Assembly (NCBI GenBank): GCA_013812695.1
Contig: JACCSZ010000251.1
Location: 1-8,128, forward strand
From: Gemmatimonadales bacterium
Lineage (GTDB): Bacteria > Gemmatimonadota > Gemmatimonadetes > Gemmatimonadales > GWC2-71-9
Length of the DNA stretch: 8,128 nucleotides
Direction: 5' to 3'
Of the stretch, positions 1 through 8,128 are shown one piece after another (the first letter of the stretch is position 1; the number at the start of each line of letters is the position of its first letter). The translations under genes and the position numbers were made by a program. The notes below the pieces were generated by a model. It made no database searches and had not been told where the DNA came from. It saw only the letters and a program-made list of their open reading frames with translations.

Positions 1-2
1 TG

Positions 3-464
3 GCCGGTCTGCTCGCGCCCATGATCGTCGCCGCGCGCGAGGTCCATGCGGCGCCGCTCGTGGAGCTGGGCGTGGCCGCCGGCACCGGGCGCGAACTGCT
101 CGACGAGCCGTGCGACGCCTGGGTCGCCCTGCCCGCCGACCTGCGGCCGAGCCGCTACCTGGCGCTCCGGGTCATCGGCGACAGTATGACGCCCTTGCTG
201 CACTCGGAAGACGTCGTGCTGGTGGATCTCGACCTGGCGGTCCGGCCGGGCGCCGTGGCGGTGGTGCGTCATCCGGAGCATGGCTACGTAGTGAAGCGGG
301 TGGCCCGAGCCGGCACCGGCCGGCCGGGCCTCAGGCTGGTGTCGCTCAACCCGGCGTATCCGGCGCTGAATCTGGACCTGGGCACCGGCGCGCTGCTGGG
401 CCCGGTGGTGCTCCGCTGGTGCGCCCACCCGGTGGTGAAACCGAGACTTGCCCCCGGTCCGTAG
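3..464 (+). CDS. S24-family self-cleaving repressor, LexA/CI-like, C-terminal part (5' end outside window)
   Basis: This is the autoprotease half of a LexA/phage-repressor-like regulator. Such proteins bind DNA through an N-terminal helix-turn-helix and cut themselves after DNA damage or another signal. Counting from the ATG at 21, the nucleophile is Ser55 in GDSM and the general base is Lys92 in VVKRV, 37 residues apart as in E. coli LexA (S119/K156). A candidate Ala20-Gly21 cleavage bond in VAAG lies 35 residues before the serine, the same distance as LexA A84 to S119. The frame stays open to the left edge with no ribosome site before the ATG at 21, and no helix-turn-helix is visible, so the true start almost certainly lies upstream. 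The SMTPLLHSEDVVLVD stretch looks more like XRE-S24 repressors than canonical LexA. The target genes cannot be told from this window. The S24 assignment is strong; the exact subfamily is open. Confidence 0.85.
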   Translation, partial: AGLLAPMIVAAREVHAAPLVELGVAAGTGRELLDEPCDAWVALPADLRPSRYLALRVIGDSMTPLLHSEDVVLVDLDLAVRPGAVAVVRHPEHGYVVKRVARAGTGRPGLRLVSLNPAYPALNLDLGTGALLGPVVLRWCAHPVVKPRLAPGP

Positions 465-513
465 TCAGGTCATCATCCGCGCCCGGGCCTCCGAGCCCAG
501 GCCTACTCCGACC

Positions 514-517
514 GGAG
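514..517 (+). promoter_or_regulatory. Shine-Dalgarno GGAG for the M1 peptidase gene
   Basis: GGAG lies five bases before the ATG at 523. It decides the start: the same frame is open further upstream from an ATG at 448, but that codon sits inside the preceding S24 gene and its extension would place 25 charged residues ahead of the lipoprotein signal. Confidence 0.6.
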
Positions 518-522
518 CATTC

Positions 523-2502
523 ATGAGGCAGCACCCAGCACATCTCGTTTCAGTCCTCATCCTTCTGTCGGCGTGTTCCGGCGGCCGCTCCAGCCCCAGC
601 ACCGCGGCTCCCGCGACCGGCCGGGGCACAAACGGCACACCGGCGGCGCGGGCCATGACCGTGCCGGTGCTCGCAGCCTATGAACTGGCCGCGAGCCGGG
701 GCACCCGCAACCTGAACGGCACGCCGGGCCCGCGCTACTGGCAGCAGTGGGCGGACTACAAGCTCGAGGCCGAGCTCAATCCCGTGTCCAAGCGGATTAC
801 CGGCAAGAGCACCGTCGCCTACCGGAACCGCTCCCCCGACACGCTCACGACCCTCTACGTCCATCTCCTCCACAACCTGTTCGCGCCCAGCTCGCGCCCG
901 AACACCAACGTGCCGTGGAGGGTGGAAGGGGTCGAGCTGGGCCGAGTGGCCGCCCAGGGCACCGACTTGGCGGCGGCCGAGGGCGACGCCCCCGGCTACC
1001 GCGTGGACGGGACGATCATGCGGCTTCGGCTGCCGAAACCGCTGCCGCCGGGCGGGAGCGCCGACCTGGCCTTTGGCTGGCAGCTCCGCGTGCCGCCCGA
1101 TGGCGCCCCGCGCGGCGGTCAGGACGGCGAGGCCTTCTTCATCAGCTACTGGTATCCGCAGATGGCCGTCTACGACGACATCAACGGGTGGCAGACCGAT
1201 CAGTACCTCGGCAACGCCGAGTTCTACATGGGGTACGGCAACTACGACGTGAGCCTGACCGTGCCGGCCGGCTGGCTGGTCACGGCCACCGGCACGCTGC
1301 AGAATCCCGAGGAAACGTTGAGCGCGCAGACCCGGGCGCGGCTCGACTCCGCCCGGACCGCGAGCGGCATCGTGCGCGTGGTCACCGAAGCCGACCGCGA
1401 GCCTGGCCGCTCGACCACCGCCGGCACCGGTGGGAAGCTCACCTGGCGGTTCCGCGCCGAGAACGTGCGGGACGTCTCGTGGGCCGCGTCGTCGCGCTAT
1501 CTGTGGGATGCCACCAGCGCCGCGGTGGGCGATGCCACCCAGGACGGCGCGCCCGACCGCTCCCTCGTCCAGGCGTTCTATCGTCCCGAGCAGCGCCGCA
1601 GCCACTGGGACGAGAGCGCCCGGTATGGCCGGCACTCGGTCGAGTTCTTCTCGCGCTACCTGTGGCCCTATCCCTATCCGCATATGACAGCGGTGGACGG
1701 CCCCACCTCCTGCGGCGGGATGGAATTCCCGATGATGACCTGCATCGGCGGCCAGTTCGACACGCTGGACCTGTACGAAGTCACCAACCACGAGATCGGG
1801 CACATGTGGTTTCCGATGATCGTGGGCTCGGACGAGAAGCGCTTCGCCTGGATGGACGAGGGACTGACCCAGTTCAACCAGTCCCAGGCCATGGCCGACT
1901 TCTTCAAGGGCTACGACGACGAGGCGCAGAACCGGAGGCCCTACGTCGACCTGGCCACGATCGGCGGCGAGACCGAGCTGATGCGCCATGGCGACCGGTA
2001 CCCCAACTACCAGGCGTACGGCGTCGCCAGCTACTACAAGACGGCCACCGCGCTGGTGGCGCTGCGCGGCGTGCTCGGCCGGGAGCTGTTTCTCAAGGCA
2101 TTCCAGGAGTATGGCCGCCGCTGGCAGTACAAGCACCCGTCGCCCTACGATCTGTTCGCCACCTTCGAGGACGTCTCGGGCCGGGATCTCTCGTGGTTCT
2201 GGCGCACCTGGTTCTTCGAGACCTGGCGTCTCGACCAGGCCATCGACAGCGTGGCCACCGTCGGCGACTCCCTCGAGATCAGCCTCGAGAATCGCGGCCG
2301 GGCCCCGATGCCCGTGCATCTGGTGATCACACGGGCCAGCGGGCGGGCCGACAGCCTGAAGGTGCCGGTCGACGTGTGGCTCGGCGGCGCCAAGCGCACC
2401 ACCGTCCGCGTGGCCAGGGAGCCGGCGGTGCGGAACATCGAGATCGACCCGGCGCGCGAATTTCCGGACGTGGACCGGGACAATCAGCGCTGGCCGAGGT
2501 GA
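523..2502 (+). CDS. M1 family zinc metallopeptidase, predicted lipoprotein
   Basis: Predicted zinc peptidase of the gluzincin M1 family (aminopeptidase N/leukotriene A4 hydrolase type), 659 aa, likely trimming peptides at the cell envelope. The zinc motif is HEIGH at residues 423-427, with the third ligand Glu446 in WMDEG, giving the HExxH-X18-E spacing of the family. A substrate-binding motif GGMEF at 398-402 replaces the usual GAMEN. A Tyr pair at 504-505 (SYYK) is the candidate transition-state tyrosine. The N terminus has a short hydrophobic signal ending in a lipobox, LSAC, with Cys18 as the expected lipidated residue, followed by a Ser/Pro/Gly-rich tether. The start at 523 is chosen because it has a GGAG site and begins the signal directly. 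The first ~390 residues form the expected beta-rich N domain and the last ~90 look like a small beta domain. Exopeptidase specificity is inferred from the family. It is followed after 22 bases by otsAB. Confidence 0.9.
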   Translation: MRQHPAHLVSVLILLSACSGGRSSPSTAAPATGRGTNGTPAARAMTVPVLAAYELAASRGTRNLNGTPGPRYWQQWADYKLEAELNPVSKRITGKSTVAYRNRSPDTLTTLYVHLLHNLFAPSSRPNTNVPWRVEGVELGRVAAQGTDLAAAEGDAPGYRVDGTIMRLRLPKPLPPGGSADLAFGWQLRVPPDGAPRGGQDGEAFFISYWYPQMAVYDDINGWQTDQYLGNAEFYMGYGNYDVSLTVPAGWLVTATGTLQNPEETLSAQTRARLDSARTASGIVRVVTEADREPGRSTTAGTGGKLTWRFRAENVRDVSWAASSRYLWDATSAAVGDATQDGAPDRSLVQAFYRPEQRRSHWDESARYGRHSVEFFSRYLWPYPYPHMTAVDGPTSCGGMEFPMMTCIGGQFDTLDLYEVTNHEIGHMWFPMIVGSDEKRFAWMDEGLTQFNQSQAMADFFKGYDDEAQNRRPYVDLATIGGETELMRHGDRYPNYQAYGVASYYKTATALVALRGVLGRELFLKAFQEYGRRWQYKHPSPYDLFATFEDVSGRDLSWFWRTWFFETWRLDQAIDSVATVGDSLEISLENRGRAPMPVHLVITRASGRADSLKVPVDVWLGGAKRTTVRVAREPAVRNIEIDPAREFPDVDRDNQRWPR

Positions 2503-2524
2503 TCCGGGCAGTTACCTTTCCCGG

Positions 2525-2526
<2 letters not shown>
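2502..2526 (+). promoter_or_regulatory. Perfect 7-bp inverted repeat filling the gap and covering the otsAB start codon
   Basis: ATCCGGG at 2502-2508 is exactly complementary to CCCGGAT at 2520-2526, with an 11-base loop. The left arm begins with the last base of the M1 stop codon and the right arm contains the A and T of the otsAB ATG. No Shine-Dalgarno sequence lies between arm and start codon. In RNA the hairpin would hide the otsAB start unless ribosomes finishing the M1 gene open it, which would couple translation. No T-tract follows, so it does not look like an intrinsic terminator. The repeat is directly visible; the regulatory role is inferred. Confidence 0.45.
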
Positions 2527-4735
<2,209 letters not shown>

Positions 4736-4741
4736 CGCGCC

Positions 4742-5878
4742 ATGCGCATCGAAACGCTGGCGGTGCATGCCGGGCACGCCCCCGATCCGGCCACCGGCGC
4801 CGTCACCCCACCGATCAATCTCAGCACGACCTTCGCACGCGACGCGGACGGCAGTCTGCCGCACGGGTTCATCTACGCCCGGAGCGACAACCCGACGCGC
4901 CGCGAGCTCGAGCGCGCGCTGGCGGCGCTCGAGGGTGGCGACACCGCGCTCGCCTTCGCGTCCGGCATGGCGGCCACGGCGGCCGTCTTTCAGTCGATGC
5001 TGCCCGGGGAGCACGTCGTCGCACCGCAGGACGCCTACTACGGCACCGCCCGGCTGCTTCGCGAGGTGATGGCGGGCTGGGGGCTCGCGAGCACGCTGGT
5101 CGACATGACCGATCTGCACGCGGTGGCCGCCGCGATCACGCCGCGGACCCGGCTCGTCTGGATCGAGACGCCCTCCAATCCATCGCTTGCCGTCACCGAC
5201 ATCGCGCGCGTCGTGGCGATCGCGCATGCCGCCGGCGCCCGCTGCGTCTGCGACAACACCTGGGCGACGCCGCTCCTGCAGCGCCCGCTCGCGCTCGGCT
5301 GCGATCTGGTGATGCACTCCACGACCAAATATCTGGGCGGCCACAGCGACCTGACCGGCGGCGCGCTGGTGTCGCCGGGGGACGACGCGTGGGCCGCGCG
5401 GCTCCGCACCCTGCAGGCGCTCGGCGGCGCGGTGCCATCGGCGTTCGACTGCTGGCTGCTCATGCGGGGCATCCGGAGCCTGTCGTGGCGAATGCGTGGA
5501 CACTGCGAGAACGCGGCGGCGGTGGCGGCGTTTCTGGCCGGGCACGATCGGGTCGAGACCGTACACTATCCAGGGCTCGCGTCCGATCCGGGGCACGCGG
5601 TGGCGGCGGGTCAGATGACGGCGTTCGGCGGGATGGTGTCGGCGCAGGTGAGGGGCGGTGCCGAGGCGGCGTTGGACGTGGTGCGGCGGGTGCGGCTGTT
5701 CACCCGGGCCACCAGCCTTGGCGGGACCGAGAGCCTGATCGAGCACCGGGCGTCGGTGGAAGGCCCGGAGAGCCGCACGCCGCCCGGGCTGCTACGGCTC
5801 GCGGTCGGGTTGGAGCACGCGGACGACCTGGTCGAGGATCTCGACCAAGCGCTCCGCGGCGCGGCTACTCCGCGGTGA
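4742..5878 (+). CDS. PLP-dependent trans-sulfuration enzyme, cystathionine gamma-synthase/lyase type
   Basis: A 378-aa fold-type I PLP enzyme of the Cys/Met metabolism family, normal length for the group (E. coli MetB is about 386). Visible active-site features are Tyr45 and Arg47 in YARSDNPT (phosphate binding from the neighbouring subunit), SGMAA before the domain core, ETPSNP, Asp171 in CDNTW (contacts the pyridine nitrogen), and Lys196 in STTKYLGGHSD, the Schiff-base lysine. The C-terminal TSLGGTESLIEH stretch is typical of gamma-synthase/gamma-lyase members rather than of MetC-type beta-lyases. It should either build cystathionine from an activated homoserine and cysteine or split cystathionine; motifs alone do not settle which, so no symbol is given. 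It starts six bases after the otsAB stop with no obvious ribosome site, suggesting co-transcription and translational coupling. Its last 14 bases overlap the convergent HEAT-repeat gene. Confidence 0.9.
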   Translation: MRIETLAVHAGHAPDPATGAVTPPINLSTTFARDADGSLPHGFIYARSDNPTRRELERALAALEGGDTALAFASGMAATAAVFQSMLPGEHVVAPQDAYYGTARLLREVMAGWGLASTLVDMTDLHAVAAAITPRTRLVWIETPSNPSLAVTDIARVVAIAHAAGARCVCDNTWATPLLQRPLALGCDLVMHSTTKYLGGHSDLTGGALVSPGDDAWAARLRTLQALGGAVPSAFDCWLLMRGIRSLSWRMRGHCENAAAVAAFLAGHDRVETVHYPGLASDPGHAVAAGQMTAFGGMVSAQVRGGAEAALDVVRRVRLFTRATSLGGTESLIEHRASVEGPESRTPPGLLRLAVGLEHADDLVEDLDQALRGAATPR

Positions 5879-6278
5879 CCGACTCTGGCTGAATTCGCCG
5901 CAGAGCTCGCCGGGCGCCGGCGGCGATCTCGTCGTTGATCTCCTCGTCCATCATCTGCTTGAGCCTCGGCACCGCGGCTTTGGCCGCCGGACCGATCTCT
6001 CGCAAGGCTACAGTGACCGGGAACCGCACCGTGATCTCGGGGTCGTCGAGCGCCTCGATCAGGGCCGGAACGGCGAGCGCGCCCGCTGCCCCCATCCCCG
6101 CGATCTCGTAGGCGGCCGCGTTCCGCGACTGCGGCGCGGGCGCCTTCAGGTCGGCGATCCATTGAGTCAATGTCCGCCCACTCGACTCCGGCTCCGCCGT
6201 TGCCGCGCCCTGCGCCGACGCGGTCGAGGCGAGGAACAGCACGGCCGCGGCGAGCGGACCAAGAACACGATTCGACAT
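5865..6278 (-). CDS. Small exported HEAT-repeat protein
   Basis: A 137-aa protein with an N-terminal signal peptide: Arg4, a hydrophobic core over about residues 6-18, and a likely cleavage after ASA at about residue 22. The mature part is almost entirely helical-repeat sequence. Three HEAT/PBS-lyase-like units can be outlined at about 36-66, 69-103 and 104-131, with repeated patterns such as AVPALIEAL, VALREIG and AAVPRLKQMM. HEAT repeats are protein-binding scaffolds and no catalytic residues are seen, so the role is probably partner binding in the periplasm; the partner is unknown. The start is supported by a strong AGGAGG four bases upstream. The gene is convergent with the trans-sulfuration gene and the two 3' ends overlap by 14 bases, leaving no room for a terminator between them. 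The repeat fold is well supported; function is not. Confidence 0.82.
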   Translation of the reverse strand: MSNRVLGPLAAAVLFLASTASAQGAATAEPESSGRTLTQWIADLKAPAPQSRNAAAYEIAGMGAAGALAVPALIEALDDPEITVRFPVTVALREIGPAAKAAVPRLKQMMDEEINDEIAAGARRALRRIQPESVTAE

Positions 6279-6282
6279 GCAG

Positions 6283-6288
6283 CCTCCT
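6283..6288 (-). promoter_or_regulatory. Strong Shine-Dalgarno AGGAGG for the HEAT-repeat gene
   Basis: On the minus strand AGGAGG stands four bases before the ATG whose first base is at 6278. It is the best ribosome site in the window and fixes the start of the small HEAT-repeat gene. Confidence 0.7.
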
Positions 6289-6326
6289 GAGGATCGGTAC
6301 GCTGAGCGCTACGGCGCACCCGACGA

Positions 6327-6332
6327 AATATA
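6327..6332 (-). promoter_or_regulatory. Possible -10 element (TATATT) upstream of the HEAT-repeat gene
   Basis: TATATT on the minus strand sits in a small A/T-rich island within otherwise GC-rich DNA, about 50 bases before the HEAT-repeat start codon. No convincing -35 box is visible at 16-18 bases upstream (the bases there read roughly CGTGTT), so this is a weak promoter guess. The stretch 6279-6359 otherwise holds only this upstream region. Confidence 0.25.
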
Positions 6333-6359
6333 GGCGTACAGACCCTCGAACACGCCGGA

Positions 6360-6606
6360 TCGGCGCGGGCGATATCCTTGATCGCCCGCTCGGCCTGGAA
6401 CATGGCTTCCATCTCCTCGTCCGTGCTGCCGGCGAGCAGCGACCCCCGGCACAAGGTGGCCTCACCGTTCTCCGCCTGGATCTCCCGGGCCAGCCACTCG
6501 AAGTCCTCCCGGGTTTCCTCCCGCTCGGGCAGCAGGTAGACCGAGTTCTTGAGGGGACCGCCCCGATGCGCTGGAGCCGGCGGCGAACCTTCACGCGGCG
6601 ACACAA
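6360..6606 (-). pseudogene. Frameshifted fragment resembling the ChrB N-terminal domain
   Basis: Two minus-strand frames join into one ChrB-like stretch. The first frame (about 6606 to 6557) gives RRVKVRRRLQRIGAVP; the second (about 6556 to 6360) continues LKNSVYLLPEREETREDFEW, then WLAREI, GEATLCRG and EEMEAMFQAERAIKDIA. This is the order seen in N-terminal domains of ChrB, a protein linked to chromate resistance that regulates the ChrA efflux pump. The switch falls at a run of four G on the plus strand (6553-6556); a fifth base would restore one frame. The usual first ~20 residues are missing, with an in-frame TGA just upstream, and the sequence loses its family resemblance after about residue 80, well short of the second ChrB domain. 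No chrA is nearby. It is probably a decayed remnant. The homology was recognised from memory, not by a search. Confidence 0.5.
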
Positions 6607-6829
6607 CTGGCGCGCCGCGGGGTTACCGGTGGATCTTCTTCGGCGGCTCGACCGTCATGATCTCGACGCCGGCTTCTCGGACGCGGAACGTGCCGCGCTC
6701 GGACTCGTGGACGCGGTCGCCTGCGGCGGCGCTGTCGCAGCCGTGCGCCGGCACTCTTCCGAGCGGGCCACGGCCGAGCTGATCGCGTGTATGGCCGACC
6801 ACCACCTCTTCGCCGACGACCACCCATGA
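6566..6829 (+). pseudogene. C-terminal fragment resembling the carboxymuconolactone decarboxylase (AhpD-like) family
   Basis: An open frame ending at a TGA at 6827-6829. From about 6600 onward it has the codon use of a real gene (mostly G/C third bases) and reads AAGLPVDLLRRL, FSDAERAALGLVDAV, then GAVAAVRRHSSERATAELIA. This resembles the C-terminal half of CMD-family proteins, where an AxFSxxERAAL helix is followed by a second helix ending in an ELxL-type stretch. The N-terminal half carrying the usual Cys/His active site is absent; the first available ATG (6566) leads only into an Arg-rich stretch that overlaps the opposing chrB-like fragment. The stop codon overlaps the M28 peptidase start in an ATGA, which suggests the two were once, or still are, translated in series. 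It could alternatively be a short intact gene of unknown function. Family assignment is tentative. Confidence 0.38.
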
Positions 6830-8128
6830 GCTTTCGCCTTCGCGTCGCGCCCGCGCTCTGCATCCTGCTCGCCACCATGGCTCATGCCGTTCGTGCTCAG
6901 CAGCCCGACGTAGCGACGACCTACCGGGCCGCGGCCGACAGCCTGATCCGGGGTGCGACCTCGGACAGCGCGGCCTACCGGCGCCTTGGCCGGCTCGTCG
7001 ACACCTTCGGCCACCGGCTGAGCGGTTCGGCGAGCCTCGAAGCGGCGCTCGACTGGATTCTGGCTGCCATGAAGGCCGATGGGCTCGAGAACGTGCGGGG
7101 GGAGCCGGTGATGGTGCCGCGCTGGGTGCGTGGCAGCGAATCGGCCGACCTGGTGAAGCCGCGCCGGTACCGCCTCGCCATGCTCGGGCTCGGCGGAAGC
7201 GTGGCGACGCCCAAAGCGGGGATCACGGCCCCGGTCCTCGTCGTCGGCTCGTTCGAGGAGCTCGAGCGCCGCGTGTCGGAAGCGAAAGGCCGGATCGTGC
7301 TGTTCGACATGCCGTTCACCGAGTATGGGATCACCCGGCGGATCCGCACCGATGGTCCGTCGGCCGCGGCGCGGGCCGGTGCGGTAGCGTGCCTGATCAG
7401 CTCGGTGGCCTCGTCGTCGATCCGGAGCCCGCACACCGGAGCCACCCGCTACGACTCCACCGTCGCCCCGATTCCGGCCGCCGCGCTGAGCGTGGAGGAC
7501 GCGATGCTGCTCCACCGGTTCCAGGATCGGGGCGAGCCGGTGGTGGTGACGCTTCGCATGAGTGCCCGGACCTTGCCCGACGCCCCCTCGCGCAACGTGG
7601 TGGCCGAGCTCGTCGGGCGGGAGAAGCCGGACGAGGTGGTCGTGCTCGGCGGACACATCGACTCGTGGGACGTAGGACAAGGTGCGATGGACGACGGCGG
7701 CGGCTCGGTCGCGGCGTGGGAGGCCGTGCGGCTGATGAAGCGGCTCGGCCTCCGTCCGCGGCGGACGGTACGGGTGGTGCTCTGGACCAACGAAGAGAAC
7801 GGCGGCCGCGGCGCCACGGCGTATGCCCGGACGCATGCGGGGGAGGTGCCCAAGCACGTCCTCGCCATGGAGTCCGACAACGGCGCGTTCAACCCGAAGG
7901 GCTACGTGCTCGCCGCGTCCGACTCCGCCGCGGCCGTGGTTCAGCAGGTTGCGGGGCTGCTGCAGCCGATCGGCGCGATCGGGGTCCAGCGGGTCACCGG
8001 CAGCCCGGCGGCGGACATCACGCCGCTGGCCGAGGCGGGCGTGCCGGCGATGGAGCTCGACGTCGACGGGTCGCGCTACTTCTGGTATCACCACTCCGAG
8101 GGCGACACGCTCGACAAGCTGGATCCGG
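6826..8128 (+). CDS. Exported M28 family metallopeptidase, carboxypeptidase Q-like (3' end outside window)
   Basis: Codons run open from the ATG at 6826 to the right edge, giving 434 aa. The N terminus is a signal peptide: Arg4 and Arg6, a hydrophobic core over about 8-20, and likely cleavage at VRA before QQ near residue 25. The M28 two-zinc site is complete: His277 in GGHIDSWD, bridging Asp289 in GAMDDGGG, catalytic base Glu323 and ligand Glu324 in TNEENGG, Asp351 in MESDNG, and His422/423 in YHHSEGDT. The intervals 277-289, 289-324 and 324-351 equal those of human carboxypeptidase Q as I recall them. The region between about 125 and 235 would hold the protease-associated insert domain. The expected role is release of terminal amino acids from peptides outside the cytoplasm. 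There is no Shine-Dalgarno; the start overlaps the preceding stop as ATGA, implying coupling. Probably only a short C-terminal tail is missing. Confidence 0.9.
   Translation, partial: MSFRLRVAPALCILLATMAHAVRAQQPDVATTYRAAADSLIRGATSDSAAYRRLGRLVDTFGHRLSGSASLEAALDWILAAMKADGLENVRGEPVMVPRWVRGSESADLVKPRRYRLAMLGLGGSVATPKAGITAPVLVVGSFEELERRVSEAKGRIVLFDMPFTEYGITRRIRTDGPSAAARAGAVACLISSVASSSIRSPHTGATRYDSTVAPIPAAALSVEDAMLLHRFQDRGEPVVVTLRMSARTLPDAPSRNVVAELVGREKPDEVVVLGGHIDSWDVGQGAMDDGGGSVAAWEAVRLMKRLGLRPRRTVRVVLWTNEENGGRGATAYARTHAGEVPKHVLAMESDNGAFNPKGYVLAASDSAAAVVQQVAGLLQPIGAIGVQRVTGSPAADITPLAEAGVPAMELDVDGSRYFWYHHSEGDTLDKLDP

Noticed and set aside
485..504. GC-rich hairpins (GGCCT/AGGCC, or GGGC/GCCC) between the S24 and M1 genes
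   Set aside because: Stems are only four to five pairs, mutually exclusive, and lack a T-tract, so they are no better than chance in GC-rich DNA and do not make a terminator.
506..517. CTCC/GGAG pairing that could hide the M1 ribosome site
   Set aside because: A four-pair stem is too weak and too common at this base composition to claim regulation.
448..522. N-terminal extension of the M1 gene from the ATG at 448
   Set aside because: It would bury the lipoprotein signal behind 25 mostly polar residues and overlap the S24 gene; the ATG at 523 has a GGAG site and starts the signal correctly.
550..2319. A 589-codon minus-strand open frame opposite the M1 peptidase
   Set aside because: Low-complexity shadow of a gene with a complete zinc site; no motif, signal or ribosome site supports it.
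6623..6823. A 66-codon minus-strand open frame opposite the CMD-like fragment
   Set aside because: The opposite strand has better codon bias and a family-like pattern; this frame matches nothing I recognise.
6655..8094. A 479-codon minus-strand open frame at the right end
   Set aside because: It is antisense to the M28 peptidase, whose metal ligands are all present at family spacing; the minus-strand product has no recognisable domain.

Overview
The window is clearly GC-rich throughout, with strong G/C preference at third codon positions and densely packed genes. A lipoprotein M1 metallopeptidase, a secreted M28 peptidase, a fused trehalose synthase/phosphatase and a small exported HEAT-repeat protein together suggest a free-living Gram-negative, GC-rich soil-type bacterium. 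The protein style resembles Gemmatimonadota, but that is an impression; no marker gene or rRNA is present to prove it.

Layout, left to right. (1) Positions 1-464 (+): the C-terminal part of a LexA/CI-like S24 self-cleaving repressor whose DNA-binding half lies before the window. (2) Positions 523-2502 (+): a lipoprotein M1-family zinc aminopeptidase-like protein. (3) Positions 2525-4735 (+): a bifunctional trehalose-6-phosphate synthase/phosphatase (OtsA-OtsB fusion). (4) Positions 4742-5878 (+): a PLP-dependent trans-sulfuration enzyme of the cystathionine gamma-synthase type. (5) Positions 5865-6278 (-): a small exported HEAT-repeat protein whose 3' end overlaps the previous gene tail to tail. 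(6) About 6360-6829: a patch of damaged coding sequence, with a frameshifted fragment of a ChrB N-terminal-like protein on the minus strand and, abutting it, a C-terminal fragment resembling the carboxymuconolactone decarboxylase family on the plus strand. (7) Position 6826 to the window end (+): an exported M28 metallopeptidase (carboxypeptidase Q-like), cut by the window edge just after its last metal ligand.

The M1, otsAB and trans-sulfuration genes run the same way with gaps of 22 and 6 bases, so they may be co-transcribed, although their functions (periplasmic peptide degradation, trehalose production, sulfur amino acid metabolism) share no obvious pathway. The 22-base gap before otsAB is filled by a perfect 7-bp inverted repeat that reaches into the otsAB start codon. 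I found no CRISPR array, rRNA, tRNA, insertion sequence or convincing novel system. The most informative irregularities are the decayed chrB/CMD-like patch and the start-codon hairpin.
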